64,000 nucleotides of DNA from assembly GCF_001544835.2 (NCBI RefSeq), contig NZ_FCNX02000007.1, positions 1 through 64,000 on the forward strand. The letters are read 5' to 3'. Below are positions 1-8,958 of the stretch, in pieces; position 1 is the first letter of the stretch, and each line of letters starts with the position of its first letter. Source of the DNA: Caballeronia fortuita (GTDB lineage Bacteria > Pseudomonadota > Gammaproteobacteria > Burkholderiales > Burkholderiaceae). The position numbers were made by a program, and so were the translations under genes. The notes beneath the pieces were generated by a model that made no database searches, was not told where the DNA came from, and saw nothing but the letters and a program-made list of their open reading frames with translations.

Positions 1-143
1 CGCACCGCTTCTTCCACGGCGATTTCATCGAACGGATTCATCGACATCTTCACGTTGGCGATATCGACGCCCGTGTTATCCGACTTGACCCGGACCTTCA
101 CGTTGTAGTCGACCACGCGCTTGACTGGCACCAGAATTTTCAT
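1..143 (-). CDS. etfB: Electron transfer flavoprotein subunit beta, N-terminal part
   Basis: The reverse strand from an ATG at 143 encodes [20 protein letters not shown] and runs open to the window edge (47 codons visible). This matches the start of EtfB, including the later run [18 protein letters not shown] typical of the family. EtfB with EtfA passes electrons from acyl-CoA and other flavin dehydrogenases to ETF:quinone oxidoreductase. A GGAG ribosome site lies about 9 nt before the ATG. etfA is expected next, outside the window. A near-palindrome about 120 bp upstream may be its operator. The gene is cut by the window edge, not visibly broken. Confidence 0.9.
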   Translation of the reverse strand, partial: MKILVPVKRVVDYNVKVRVKSDNTGVDIANVKMSMNPFDEIAVEEAV

Positions 144-263
144 GCACACGCTCCAAAGTTACGATTACGTCAACCCAGCGTCATTATACGAGCGACGCGT
201 CGGATCACCCCTCCAAAACCGGGTGGGGTCGGGTCGTCGTGCATCAGGAATGAGCCAAATTTT

Positions 264-281
264 ATCGAACGATCGTTCTAT
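264..281. promoter_or_regulatory. Near-palindromic operator candidate upstream of etfB
   Basis: A perfect 12-bp palindrome, GAACGATCGTTC (267-278), is extended to 18 bp with a single mismatched pair. It lies in the only spacer between metQ and etfB, about 120 bp before the etfB start. The shape suits a TetR-type dimer. Beta-proteobacterial fatty-acid regulators of that family control etfBA, so such a site is plausible here, but the regulator is inferred. Confidence 0.4.
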
Positions 282-319
282 TTATATCCACGAAAACCCG
301 AAGACGGCCGTGAAAACGA

Positions 320-1114
320 TTACCACGCCGTGATCACCGCACCCGCGTATTTTCCTTCTACGAACTGTTTCACTTCCGGCGAGTGATACGCCGCGACGAG
401 CTTTGCGACCCACGGCTTGTCCTTGTCGGCTGCGCGGATCGCGATGATGTTCACGTACGGGCCGCGCGGCTCCTCGATCGCGATCGCGTCCGACTTCGGC
501 TTCAGACCCGCTTCCATCGCGAAGTTCGTGTTGATGGCGGCGGCATCGACGTCGTCGAGCGAGCGCGGAATCTGCGCCGCATCGAGTTCGACGATCTTCA
601 GCTTCTTCGGATTTTCGACGATATCGATCGGCGTCGCTTTCAAGCCCGCGTCGGCGCGCAGCTTGATGAGACCTTGTTTCTGCAGCAGCAGCAACGCGCG
701 GCCGCCGTTGGTCGGATCGTTCGGCACCGCGATGCGCGCGCCGTTGGGCAGCGCCGACAGCGACTTGAGCTTCTTCGAGTAGATGCCCATCGGGAACGTC
801 ACGGTATCGGCGACTCTCGCGAGCTTGTAGCCGCGATCCTTCACCTGCGCGTCGAGATACGGCAGATGCTGATAGCTGTTGGCATCGAGATCGCCGGCGG
901 CGAGCGCGGCATTCGGCTGCACGTAGTCCGAGAACTCGACGACGGTGATCTTCAGGCCGTTTTTCGCGGCGACCTGCTTCACCACGTCCATGATCTGCGC
1001 GTGCGGGCCGCCGGTCACGCCGATCTTGATGGCTTCGTCGGCGTGCGCGAAGCCGTTGAACAGCGTTGCGCTCAGGAGCGCGGCGGCGAACTTCAGAATG
1101 AATCGACGTTGCAT
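320..1114 (-). CDS. metQ: Methionine ABC transporter substrate-binding protein MetQ
   Basis: 264 aa periplasmic binding protein of the NlpA/MetQ family. Residues 1-25 form a Sec signal peptide ending AHA; there is no lipobox cysteine, so this copy should be soluble rather than a lipoprotein. Family blocks visible include IKIGVTGGPHAQI near the mature start, the DANSYQHLPYLD stretch and AVPNDPTNGGRALLLLQ. It captures D/L-methionine for MetI and MetN. It is last in the leftward metNIQ operon, 13 bp after metI. The family also includes close paralogues for other substrates, so methionine specificity rests on the family and the operon. Confidence 0.93.
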   Translation of the reverse strand: MQRRFILKFAAALLSATLFNGFAHADEAIKIGVTGGPHAQIMDVVKQVAAKNGLKITVVEFSDYVQPNAALAAGDLDANSYQHLPYLDAQVKDRGYKLARVADTVTFPMGIYSKKLKSLSALPNGARIAVPNDPTNGGRALLLLQKQGLIKLRADAGLKATPIDIVENPKKLKIVELDAAQIPRSLDDVDAAAINTNFAMEAGLKPKSDAIAIEEPRGPYVNIIAIRAADKDKPWVAKLVAAYHSPEVKQFVEGKYAGAVITAW

Positions 1115-1127
1115 GATTTCCGATTGT

Positions 1128-1781
1128 TTATTTGTGGCTGAGACGACGGACGAGCCAGTCGCCGAACGACTGCACGAGTTGCACGAACACGATGAGAATC
1201 ACGACGACGGTAACCATCACTTCGGGCAGAAAGCGCTGATAACCGTAGCGGATGCCGAGATCGCCGAGACCGCCGCCGCCGATCGCACCGGCCATCGCCG
1301 AATAGCCGACGAGCGAGACGAACGTGATCGTCAGACCGGCGACGACGCCCGGCAGCGATTCCGGCAACAGCACCTTGAAGACGATCTGCGATGTCGTCGC
1401 GCCCATCGCCTGCGCAGCTTCGATGAGCCCGCGGTCCACTTCTCGCAGCGCCGTTTCCACGAGCCGCGCGATGAACGGCGCAGCGGCGATGGTCAGCGGC
1501 ACGACCGCGGCCGCGGTGCCGATCGACGAGCCGACGACGAGCCGCGTGAACGGAATCACCGCGACAAGAAGGATGATGAAGGGCGTCGAGCGCACCGCAT
1601 TGACGACGCCGCCGAGCACGCGATTCACGCCGATGTTCTGCAGTACGCCATCGCGATCGGTCAGATAGAGCAGCACGCCGAGCGGCAGACCGACCGCCGC
1701 GCCGACGAGTCCCGAAATGCCGACCATGATCAGCGTTTCCCAGAACGACTGGACGAACATGTCGAACATTTCACTCAACAT
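1128..1781 (-). CDS. metI: Methionine ABC transporter permease MetI
   Basis: 217 aa inner-membrane permease with about five hydrophobic segments. The EAA loop that docks to the ATPase is visible as [21 protein letters not shown], preceded by [21 protein letters not shown], a MetI hallmark. It forms the MetI2-MetN2 importer channel. The start overlaps the end of metN by 11 bp, so the two are probably translationally coupled, and metQ follows after 13 bp. Length and motifs are normal for the family. Confidence 0.94.
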   Translation of the reverse strand: MLSEMFDMFVQSFWETLIMVGISGLVGAAVGLPLGVLLYLTDRDGVLQNIGVNRVLGGVVNAVRSTPFIILLVAVIPFTRLVVGSSIGTAAAVVPLTIAAAPFIARLVETALREVDRGLIEAAQAMGATTSQIVFKVLLPESLPGVVAGLTITFVSLVGYSAMAGAIGGGGLGDLGIRYGYQRFLPEVMVTVVVILIVFVQLVQSFGDWLVRRLSHK

Positions 1782-2805
1782 GGGACAACTCCTCCACCAC
1801 GACGCCTTGCGAGCGCAAATATTCGATCGCCTCGGCGATCTTCACCGGCTGGCCGCCCGCGAGCACCGCGAGCGAGCCGAACGCCTGCCCCTGGATCTCG
1901 TCGATCTGGCCGTGCAGGATGTTGAAATCGAGCTCGTAGCGGCGGATCGTCTCGGAGAGAATCGGCTGATCGACGCCCGAACCGGTGAACGCGAGGCGCA
2001 GCAGATGGCCGCTGCCCGTCTTCAACCGTTCGACGACGCGCGCCTTCAACGCGGGCGGCAGTTCGTGCGCGATCACATCGCCGATCAGCGCGCGCGTGAC
2101 TTCGTGATGCGGCTGCATGAAGACATCGACGACCTTGCCCTCTTCGACCACGCGCCCCGCGTCGAGCACCGCGACGCGATCGCACACCTGCTTGATGACC
2201 TCCATCTGATGCGTGATGAGGACGATCGTGAGACCGAGCTCGCGATTGATCTTGCGCAGCAGATCGAGAATCGCGCGCGTGGTTTCGGGATCGAGCGCGG
2301 AGGTGGCTTCGTCGGAAAGCAGCACCTTCGGCTGGCTCGCGAGCGCCCGCGCGATGCCCACGCGCTGCTTCTGCCCGCCGCTGATCTGCGCGGGATACTT
2401 GTCCTTGTGCGTCGTGAGGCCAACGAGATCGAGCAGCGGCAGCACGGCCGCTTCGATCTCCGCGCGCTTCTTGCCGGCGAGTTCGAGCGGCAGCGCGACG
2501 TTGTCGTACACCGTGCGCGAACTCAGCAAATTGAAATGCTGAAAGATCATGCCGATGTCGCGGCGCGCTGCGCGTAGGTCGTCCTTGCCGAGCGTCGTGA
2601 GATCGCGTCCGTCGACGATCACGTTGCCTTCGCTCGGCCGCGTCAGCAGGTTGATGGTGCGCACCAGCGTGCTCTTGCCCGCGCCGCTGCGCCCGATGAT
2701 GCCGAACACTTCGCCGGCGGGAATCGTCAGATTGACGTTGTGCAGCGCTTCGACCCAGCCTCTGGGTCCCGCGAAGCGCTGCGAAAGGTTGCGTATTTCG
2801 ATCAT
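1771..2805 (-). CDS. metN: Methionine ABC transporter ATP-binding protein MetN
   Basis: 344 aa ATPase from the ATG at 2805 ([11 protein letters not shown]). A start 13 codons further up is possible but would run through a strong hairpin and leave the domain with a non-homologous tail. Walker [10 protein letters not shown] is at about residue 38, the ABC signature [14 protein letters not shown] follows, then Walker [17 protein letters not shown]. The last 80 residues form the NIL domain that binds methionine and inhibits transport when the cell pool is high. It is first in metNIQ. Its leader holds a 46-nt stem-loop. Confidence 0.94.
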   Translation of the reverse strand: MIEIRNLSQRFAGPRGWVEALHNVNLTIPAGEVFGIIGRSGAGKSTLVRTINLLTRPSEGNVIVDGRDLTTLGKDDLRAARRDIGMIFQHFNLLSSRTVYDNVALPLELAGKKRAEIEAAVLPLLDLVGLTTHKDKYPAQISGGQKQRVGIARALASQPKVLLSDEATSALDPETTRAILDLLRKINRELGLTIVLITHQMEVIKQVCDRVAVLDAGRVVEEGKVVDVFMQPHHEVTRALIGDVIAHELPPALKARVVERLKTGSGHLLRLAFTGSGVDQPILSETIRRYELDFNILHGQIDEIQGQAFGSLAVLAGGQPVKIAEAIEYLRSQGVVVEELSHVE

Positions 2806-2816
2806 GAAAATGCAAA

Positions 2817-2862
2817 CGGCGGAAGGCTCGCCGGGTGAACGCACCCGTGCAGCCGGCCGCCG
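2817..2862 (-). promoter_or_regulatory. Structured leader upstream of metN
   Basis: On the metN mRNA strand three nested stems stack symmetrically: CGGCGG with CCGCCG, AGCC with GGCT and CGGGTG with CACCCG around a 4-nt loop, separated by 2x2 and 3x3 internal loops. The stem ends 11 nt before the metN ATG and is followed by the T-rich TTTGCATTTTC. It could act as an attenuator or as a block on ribosome access. It does not match a riboswitch class that I recognise. Confidence 0.45.
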
Positions 2863-2971
2863 CTCGTTGTTAGCTGTTTTTGTACCGTAGCCCGCGATTT
2901 TACAGGACCCGTTACATTCTGTTTAATAATGAATTCAGATCGGCTAATAACGTGGAGATATTTACTGGCTC

Positions 2972-3865
2972 ATGTCACGCACTACTTATTCGACGAGCGC
3001 GGTTACGACGCGGCACGGCGTCGAGTTGTTCCTGCATCGCTGGCAGCCTGTAGCGGATGCCGAACGCGACGCGCCGCACGCCCGCATCGCGCTCATTCAC
3101 GGTCTGGGCGAGCACGCGGGACGCTACGACGCGCTCGCGGTCGCGCTGAACGCGGCCGGCATCGAACTGATCGCGATCGATCTGCGCGGGCACGGCAAAT
3201 CGTCGGGCGAGCGCGCATGGGTTCGCGTCTTCACCGACTATCTGCGCGACGCCGACGTGCTGCTCGAAGCCTGCACCGCGACGCCGCCCGCCGGAACGCC
3301 GCTATTTCTGATGGGCCACAGCATGGGCGGAACGGTCGCGGCGTTGTACGCCGCCGAGCGCGCGCAGGAGAAAAACCTGGCCGGGCTGATTCTGTCCAGT
3401 CCGGCGCTGAAGATCGGCGCGGGCACGCCGCGCTGGAAGGCGAAACTGAGCCGCATCGTCGGGACGGTCGCGCCGCGCGTGGCCGCGTTCAGCATCGATC
3501 CCGCGCTGCTGTCGCGCGCGCCTGGCGTCGTCGAAGCGTATAAGCGTGATCCGCTCGTGTTTCACGGCGCGGTTCCGGCGCGCACCGCCGCGCAGATTCT
3601 CGCCGGCATGGCGCGCGTGGCGGCCAGTCGCGGCGATATCAAACTGCCGATTCTCGTCTTCCACGGCAGCGCCGATGCAATCTGCGATCCCGCCGGCAGC
3701 CGCGAGTTCGAAGCGCACGCGGGATCGACCGACAGCACGCTCGCAATTCACGAAGGCAGCGCGCACGAAACACTCAACGACCTCGACCGCGAGCGCGTGA
3801 TCCGCGAACTGATCGACTGGACGCTGGTGCGCGCCGATTACGCGCGCACGCACGCGCGTGGCTAG
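2972..3865 (+). CDS. Alpha/beta hydrolase, lysophospholipase/monoacylglycerol lipase-like
   Basis: 297 aa serine hydrolase of the Hydrolase_4 group. The nucleophile elbow GHSMGG puts the catalytic Ser at about residue 117, the oxyanion HG is at 43-44 in LIHGLGEHAGRYD, and the DLRGHGKSSGERAWV block is typical of monoacylglycerol lipases. The acid is probably Asp in FHGSADAICDP and the base His in EGSAHETLND. No signal peptide is seen, so it should be cytoplasmic. It is divergent from metN and convergent with the deacetylase gene; the two stop codons share the same CTAG. The substrate is not known. Confidence 0.85.
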   Translation: MSRTTYSTSAVTTRHGVELFLHRWQPVADAERDAPHARIALIHGLGEHAGRYDALAVALNAAGIELIAIDLRGHGKSSGERAWVRVFTDYLRDADVLLEACTATPPAGTPLFLMGHSMGGTVAALYAAERAQEKNLAGLILSSPALKIGAGTPRWKAKLSRIVGTVAPRVAAFSIDPALLSRAPGVVEAYKRDPLVFHGAVPARTAAQILAGMARVAASRGDIKLPILVFHGSADAICDPAGSREFEAHAGSTDSTLAIHEGSAHETLNDLDRERVIRELIDWTLVRADYARTHARG

Positions 3866-4785
3866 ATCTCGGCGAGCACGCGCAGATGCGCGACCACGCT
3901 GCGCCCCAGCGCCGACAGGTTGTAGCCGCCTTCCAGACAGCTCACGATGCGCCCTTGCGCATGGCGCTTCGCCACCGCGCGAATCTGCTCGGTGATCCAC
4001 GCGTAATCGTCCTCGACGAGGCCCATGTTGGCCATGTCGTCTTCGCGGTGCGCGTCGAAGCCCGCCGACACGAAGATCATCTGCGGCTTGAATTCGTCGA
4101 GCCGCGGCAGCCACATCATGTCGACGACCTCGCGCACCTGCATGCCCTTCGTGCGCGCGGGCAGCGGCACGTTGACCATGTTGGACGCGTGATTGTCGGC
4201 GCCGGAGAACGGATAGAACGGATGCTGGAAAATGCTGCACATCAGCACGCGCGAGTCGCCGCTGAACGCGGCCTCGGTGCCGTTGCCGTGATGCACGTCG
4301 AAATCGACGATCGCGACGCGCTGCAGGCCGTGCACTTCGAGCGCATGACGCGCGGCGATCGCGACGTTGTTGAAAAGGCAGAAACCCATCGCGCGCGCGG
4401 GTTCCGCATGATGGCCCGGCGGCCGGATGCTGCAGAAGGCGTTGTCGTAGCGCCCTTCGATGACGGCATCCGTTGCCGCGATCGCCGCGCCCGCCGCGCG
4501 CAACGCGGCCCGATACGACGCGGGGCACATCGACGTATCTGGATCGAGTTCGCTTCTACCCGACTCCGGCGTGCGGCTCTTGATGTAATCGATATGCGCC
4601 TGCGTATGCACGCGGGCGAGCTCGGTTTCCTCCGCGAGCGGCGCTTCCTCACGCTCGATGAGCGAATCGATGCGGCTCGCGATCAGTTGATCTTCGATCG
4701 CCTGAAGGCGCGCCGGACATTCGGGATGCCATTGGCCGTTGTCGTGCTGGAGGCAGTCGGGATGGGAGTAAAAGCCGGTGGCCAT
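3862..4785 (-). CDS. Histone deacetylase-family (class II-like) amidohydrolase
   Basis: 307 aa from ATG 4785 (MATGFYSHPDC). Metal and catalytic motifs of the arginase-deacetylase fold are complete: PPGHHAEP at about 122, DFDVHHGNGT at about 161 (Zn ligands Asp and His) and SAGFDAHREDD (third ligand Asp). Bacterial members act on acetylated polyamines, acetoin-related compounds or lysines; the substrate cannot be told from sequence. The gene ends overlapping the hydrolase stop by 4 bp. The upstream spacer to mltB holds two inverted repeats. Confidence 0.88.
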   Translation of the reverse strand: MATGFYSHPDCLQHDNGQWHPECPARLQAIEDQLIASRIDSLIEREEAPLAEETELARVHTQAHIDYIKSRTPESGRSELDPDTSMCPASYRAALRAAGAAIAATDAVIEGRYDNAFCSIRPPGHHAEPARAMGFCLFNNVAIAARHALEVHGLQRVAIVDFDVHHGNGTEAAFSGDSRVLMCSIFQHPFYPFSGADNHASNMVNVPLPARTKGMQVREVVDMMWLPRLDEFKPQMIFVSAGFDAHREDDMANMGLVEDDYAWITEQIRAVAKRHAQGRIVSCLEGGYNLSALGRSVVAHLRVLAEI

Positions 4786-4886
4786 GATGTCTCGCAATGC
4801 CGCTCACGTCGGCTCTCGTCTCGTGTTTTTTCGTCATACGCGACCACGCGGCGCGCATTTGACGTTAAGTTACCACACCGTTGAAC

Positions 4887-4956
4887 ACGTCCGGCTCCGT
4901 CCGGACGTATGGCCGATATGGGCGCAAGGCGTCGGTTATACTGCCCCGACGCCTTG
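4887..4956. promoter_or_regulatory. Two inverted repeats around a TATACT box before mltB
   Basis: A perfect 11-bp inverted repeat (CAAGGCGTCGG at 4925-4935, CCGACGCCTTG at 4946-4956) encloses a 10-nt spacer containing TATACT at 4937-4942, a good -10 hexamer for rightward transcription. Just upstream a second repeat has 8-bp arms (ACGTCCGG at 4887-4894, CCGGACGT at 4901-4908). The placement suggests an operator around the mltB promoter. No clear -35 was found. Confidence 0.4.
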
Positions 4957-5093
4957 CCGGCCAAGCGAATGCGCGCGGCATGTTGCAGGCTGTTGCGTTC
5001 CGTTGAGAATCGTTGCAGATCGATTCAACTTCTCAGGCGTTTTGGCCGCTCGCGCATCCGGCATCGCCCCTACCGCCCCCAACCACGCACACT

Positions 5094-6266
5094 ATGACTT
5101 TCCAGTTTGCTCCGTTCGACTTCACGGCTTCGTTCAAGCCGGCAAAGCGCGCACTCGTCGCTTCCTTCGTCTGCGCGCTCGGCTTTCTCTCAGGCAACAG
5201 TGCCCTTGCGCAGTCGCAGCAGTCGCAGCAGCCGCAGGCCGCGACGCCGCAAGGGCAGGTGTTCGAAGAAGAGATCGTGCCGCAGCGCTACGCGAACAAT
5301 CCGAATGTCGAGGCGTTTATCAACGACATGGTCGCGCGCTACGACTTCGATTCGTCCGCGCTGCACGATCTGTTCGCTCACGTGAGTTATTCCGCGACGG
5401 CGGCGAAGCTCGTACTTCCGTCGCCGACGCCGCAGGCCAAAAACTGGCGCGCGTATCAGTCGCGCTTCATCGAGCCGATCCGCATCAATGCCGGCGTGAA
5501 GTTCTGGCGCGCCAATCAAGCGACGCTGCAGCGCGCGTCCGAGCAATTCGGCGTGCCGCCGGAGGTGATCGTCGGCATCATCGGCGTGGAGACGATCTAC
5601 GGGAAGTACATGGGCAACTTCCGCGCGCTCGACGCGCTGACCACGCTCACGTTCGATTATCCGAACACGCCGAATCGCGCCGAGCGCATGGCGACCTTCC
5701 GCAAGAATCTCGAAGACCTGCTCGTGTGGACGCGCGATTCGCAGATCGACCCGACGACCGTGCTCGGTTCGTACACCGGCGCTATCGGCATTCCGCAGTT
5801 CCTGCCTAGCAGCATCGTGCAATACGCGGTCGATTACGACGGCAACAGCCGCATCGATCTGCGCACGAGCCCGGCGGACGCCATCGGCAGCGTTGCGAAC
5901 TATCTGAAGCAGAACGGCTGGGAACCGGGCCGTCCGGTCGTGTGGCGCATCGCCGGCGATCCCGGCAGCCAGGGCATCGCGCAGGCCGCCGCGGACGGCT
6001 CGCCGGAACCGAAGTGGTCGCTCGCGCAACTGACTAAGGCCGGTATGCTGCTCAACGAACCGGGTCTGAATATCGATGCAGCAGCGGCGACGCCGCTCAC
6101 CGTCGTCGATCTGCCGACGCCTGGCCGCGCGACCGAATACACGCTGGGCCTGAAGAACTTCTATGTGCTCACGCGCTATAACCGCAGCTTCTTCTACGCG
6201 CTCGCGGTGTATCAACTCGGCGAGGCGGTGAAAGCGCGCATGATCGCGGGCGATCCCGGCGCGTGA
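5094..6266 (+). CDS. mltB: Membrane-bound lytic murein transglycosylase B
   Basis: 390 aa GH103 enzyme that cleaves the MurNAc-GlcNAc bond of peptidoglycan and leaves 1,6-anhydroMurNAc. Start ATG 5094 (MTFQFAPFDF) gives an N-terminal export segment ending near SALAQS, followed by a Gln-rich linker. The catalytic Glu lies in GVPPEVIVGIIGVETIYGKY, and the later SYTGAIGIPQFLPSSI block is a family hallmark. No lipobox Cys is seen at the signal cleavage, so it may be soluble in the periplasm like SltB rather than lipidated. A bidirectional terminator follows. Confidence 0.92.
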   Translation: MTFQFAPFDFTASFKPAKRALVASFVCALGFLSGNSALAQSQQSQQPQAATPQGQVFEEEIVPQRYANNPNVEAFINDMVARYDFDSSALHDLFAHVSYSATAAKLVLPSPTPQAKNWRAYQSRFIEPIRINAGVKFWRANQATLQRASEQFGVPPEVIVGIIGVETIYGKYMGNFRALDALTTLTFDYPNTPNRAERMATFRKNLEDLLVWTRDSQIDPTTVLGSYTGAIGIPQFLPSSIVQYAVDYDGNSRIDLRTSPADAIGSVANYLKQNGWEPGRPVVWRIAGDPGSQGIAQAAADGSPEPKWSLAQLTKAGMLLNEPGLNIDAAAATPLTVVDLPTPGRATEYTLGLKNFYVLTRYNRSFFYALAVYQLGEAVKARMIAGDPGA

Positions 6267-6286
6267 TCGCGCGCGACGCCTGACGT

Positions 6287-6315
6287 AAAAAAACCCCGGC
6301 GCGCCGGGGTTTTTT
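6287..6315. terminator. Bidirectional terminator between mltB and cysM
   Basis: CCCCGGC and GCCGGGG arms around a 2-nt centre, flanked by A-run and T-run, 20 bp after the mltB stop and 24 bp beyond the cysM stop. It can serve both convergent genes. Confidence 0.9.
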
Positions 6316-6339
6316 ATCGAACGAACGACAATCGCCGTT

Positions 6340-7242
6340 TCAGGCCGGGAACACGCCCGTCGACAGATAACGGTCGCCGCGATCGCAGACGATGAACACG
6401 ATCGTCGCGTTCTCGACCTGACGCGCGACGCGCAGCGCGACTTCGCACGCGCCGCCCGACGAAATGCCCGCGAAAATGCCCTCGACCGATGCGAGGCGCC
6501 GCGCCATCGCTTCGGACGCCGCCTGACTCACGTTCTCCACGCGATCCACACGGCTGCGATCGAAAATCTTCGGCAGATACGCTTCCGGCCATTTACGGAT
6601 GCCCGGAATGCGCGAGCCCTCTTCCGGCTGCGCACCGATGATCTCGATCTTCTGGTTCTGCTCCTTCAGATACTTCGAGACGCCCATGATCGTGCCGGTC
6701 GTGCCCATCGACGAGACGAAGTGCGTGAGGCGGCCTTCGGTCTGACGCCACAGTTCGGGACCGGTGGCTTCGTAATGCGCAAGCGGGTTGTCGGGGTTCG
6801 CGAACTGATCGAGGATGATGCCGCGTCCGTCGCGCTGCATCTGATCGGCGAGATCGCGCGCGTATTCCATGCCGCCCGTCACGGGCGTCAGCACGATTTC
6901 CGCGCCGTATGCCGCCATGCTCTGACGACGTTCGATCGACAGATCTTCCGGCATCAGCAGCACCATCTTGTAGCCGCGCATCGCGGCGGCCATCGCGAGC
7001 GCGATCCCGGTATTGCCGCTCGTCGCTTCGATCAGTGTATCGCCCGGCTTGATGCGGCCGCGCTCTTCAGCTTTCCTGATCATCGACAAAGCCGGGCGGT
7101 CCTTCACCGAACCCGCCGGATTGTTGCCTTCGAGCTTGCCCAGCACGACGTTGTTGCGGCTGCGGATTTCATCGTCCACGACGCGGACGAGTTGCACGAG
7201 CGGCGTGTTGCCGATCGTGTCTTCGATAGTCATGTAAGCCAT
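6340..7242 (-). CDS. cysM: Cysteine synthase B (O-acetylserine sulfhydrylase)
   Basis: 300 aa PLP enzyme making cysteine from O-acetylserine and sulfide or thiosulfate. Start ATG 7242 (MAYMTIEDTIGNTPLVQL). The PLP lysine is in NNPAGSVKDRPA, the substrate loop is EATSGNTGIALA, and PLP phosphate contacts are in the MGTTGTIMGVSKYL block. The EDQFxxPxNPLAHYEATGPELW region and the length favour CysM over CysK. It is monocistronic as far as can be seen, with an untranslated stretch of about 250 bp upstream that carries the terminator of the preceding leftward gene. Confidence 0.92.
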   Translation of the reverse strand: MAYMTIEDTIGNTPLVQLVRVVDDEIRSRNNVVLGKLEGNNPAGSVKDRPALSMIRKAEERGRIKPGDTLIEATSGNTGIALAMAAAMRGYKMVLLMPEDLSIERRQSMAAYGAEIVLTPVTGGMEYARDLADQMQRDGRGIILDQFANPDNPLAHYEATGPELWRQTEGRLTHFVSSMGTTGTIMGVSKYLKEQNQKIEIIGAQPEEGSRIPGIRKWPEAYLPKIFDRSRVDRVENVSQAASEAMARRLASVEGIFAGISSGGACEVALRVARQVENATIVFIVCDRGDRYLSTGVFPA

Positions 7243-7394
7243 ATGCGGAGCGGATTCATTCCCCGCCGACGACACGTCTGTGCGCGGGAATTTCGATATA
7301 GGGATGCGTCGATTGTAGCCCACCGGTCCCGCCGATGCCGGCGCACCCCTCTCGCGCGGATGGAATGCCGTTCGCGCGCGCCGCCCGCGCACGC

Positions 7395-7424
7395 AAAAAC
7401 CCCACGGGGAGGTCGTCCGCGGGG
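7395..7424 (-). terminator. Terminator of the comEA-like gene
   Basis: On the reverse strand CCCCGCGG pairs with CCGTGGGG (one G-U) around a 9-nt loop and is followed by TTTTT. It lies about 70 bp beyond the end of the secreted helix-hairpin-helix gene. Confidence 0.75.
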
Positions 7425-7496
7425 GAGCCTAAAACATCCGAAGGCTGAAGGAGATCGTGGGCGCGCGCTTCACCATGGCGCGCGCCGCGAATCCGG

Positions 7497-7871
7497 CTAC
7501 TTCTTCACGATGACCGGTTTGGCCGCCGCCGACGCGGACACCTGCGTCGCGACCGCCGAATTTGCCGCGCCCGGCGGTGCGGCAAGCGCCGCGGTCTTGC
7601 TGGTTGCGCCGATGGTCAGCCCTTCGGCTTCGAGACGCTGGACCGTCTTGCCGCCCATGCCTTTCACGCGCGTGCTGAGGTCGCCCGCGTCCTTGAAGGG
7701 ACCGTGCGCCTGACGTTCATCGAGGATGGCTTTCGCCTTCGCCGGACCGATGCCCTTGATGCCCCGCAGCGCGTCGGCATTCGCGGTGTTGACGTCGACG
7801 GCCGCCCACGCGCTGCCGATGGAAAAAAGGAGCGCGAATGCGGCGATCGACGAGAGTGCTTGCTTGAACAT
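7497..7871 (-). CDS. Secreted helix-hairpin-helix protein, ComEA-like
   Basis: 124 aa. Residues 1-23 form a signal peptide ending AWA. Next comes a single ComEA-type double helix-hairpin-helix: VDVNTANADALRGIKGIGPAKAKAILDER and GDLSTRVKGMGGKTVQRLEAEGL, a fold that binds DNA without sequence preference. The tail is Ala-rich. ComEA binds incoming DNA in the periplasm during natural transformation; whether this lone copy does so is not shown. It is downstream of hldD with 75 bp between and ends at a terminator. Confidence 0.82.
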   Translation of the reverse strand: MFKQALSSIAAFALLFSIGSAWAAVDVNTANADALRGIKGIGPAKAKAILDERQAHGPFKDAGDLSTRVKGMGGKTVQRLEAEGLTIGATSKTAALAAPPGAANSAVATQVSASAAAKPVIVKK

Positions 7872-7946
7872 GACTGAGTCTCCGTGAGGAACCGGCCGGC
7901 ACCAGCGCCAACCGTGAGACCCAGTTTAATGACGCTCGAAACGCGT

Positions 7947-8939
7947 TTATAGCTGGCCGAATAGCCAACGCACGTAGCGGTCGACGCCTTCCTGAACCGT
8001 GAGAAAAGAGGCGTCATAGCCCGCCGCGCGCAGCTTCGACTGATCCGCTTGCGTGAAGCATTGATACTTGCCGCGCAGCGCGTCCGGAAACGGCACGTAC
8101 TCGATCAGCCCGCGCTGCACGAGTTCCGCGAGCGACAGCGCCGCTTCGCCGTTCATCGCGCGAAGCGAGTTCACAACGGTCGATGCGATGTCGTTGAACG
8201 GCTGCGCGCGTCCGGTGCCGAGATTGAAGATGCCCGATTTCTCCGGATGATCGAAGAAAAACAGGTTCACCTTCACGACGTCTTCGACCGAAATGAAGTC
8301 GCGCGTCTGCTCGCCGGCCGCATAGCCGTTGTATTCGCCGAAGAGCTTGACCTTGCCTTCCGAGCGGAACTGGTTGAAGTTGTGGAACGCGACCGACGCC
8401 ATGCGCCCCTTGTGCGTCTCGCGCGGGCCGTAGACGTTGAAATAGCGAAAGCCGACGATCTGGCTCCCCGCCTTCGGCAGCACTTGCCGCACGATCTGAT
8501 CGAAGAGGAACTTCGAATAGCCGTAGACGTTGAGCGGCTTCTCGACTTCGCGCTCTTCGACGAAGCGGCTCGATCCGCCGTACGTCGCCGCCGACGACGC
8601 GTACAGGAACTGCGCGCCCTGCTCGAGGCACGTGTCCATCACGTCGCGGCTGTAGCGGAAGTTGTTGTCCATCATGTAGCGGCCGTCGGTCTCCATCGTG
8701 TCCGAACAGGCGCCTTCATGGAAGACCGCGCGCACGCGGCCGAAATCGCCGCGCTTGAAGCGTTCGACGAACTCGATTTTATCGAGGTAATCGTCGATCT
8801 CGCAATCGACGAGATTCTTGAACTTGTCGGCGCGCGTGAGATTGTCGACCGCGATCACGCGGTTCTCGCCGCGCTCGTTGAGCGCCTTGACGATATTGCT
8901 GCCGATGAATCCGGCAGCACCGGTAACGATGATGGTCAT
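7947..8939 (-). CDS. hldD: ADP-L-glycero-D-manno-heptose-6-epimerase
   Basis: 330 aa NADP-dependent SDR that makes the L,D-heptose donor for the LPS inner core. The Rossmann motif [15 protein letters not shown] is at the N-terminus, and the catalytic YGYSK (Tyr-x-x-x-Lys) lies in [35 protein letters not shown] is a clear HldD signature. The gene starts 19 bp after hldA, so they are co-transcribed with ugd and probably lapB. Also called rfaD or waaD. Confidence 0.96.
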   Translation of the reverse strand: MTIIVTGAAGFIGSNIVKALNERGENRVIAVDNLTRADKFKNLVDCEIDDYLDKIEFVERFKRGDFGRVRAVFHEGACSDTMETDGRYMMDNNFRYSRDVMDTCLEQGAQFLYASSAATYGGSSRFVEEREVEKPLNVYGYSKFLFDQIVRQVLPKAGSQIVGFRYFNVYGPRETHKGRMASVAFHNFNQFRSEGKVKLFGEYNGYAAGEQTRDFISVEDVVKVNLFFFDHPEKSGIFNLGTGRAQPFNDIASTVVNSLRAMNGEAALSLAELVQRGLIEYVPFPDALRGKYQCFTQADQSKLRAAGYDASFLTVQEGVDRYVRWLFGQL

Positions 8940-8958
8940 GGCGAAGGTTCAGGTAAGG

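Noticed and set aside
2806..2971. SAM riboswitch before metN
   Set aside because: There is a strong stem-loop but none of the conserved cores of the SAM classes I know.
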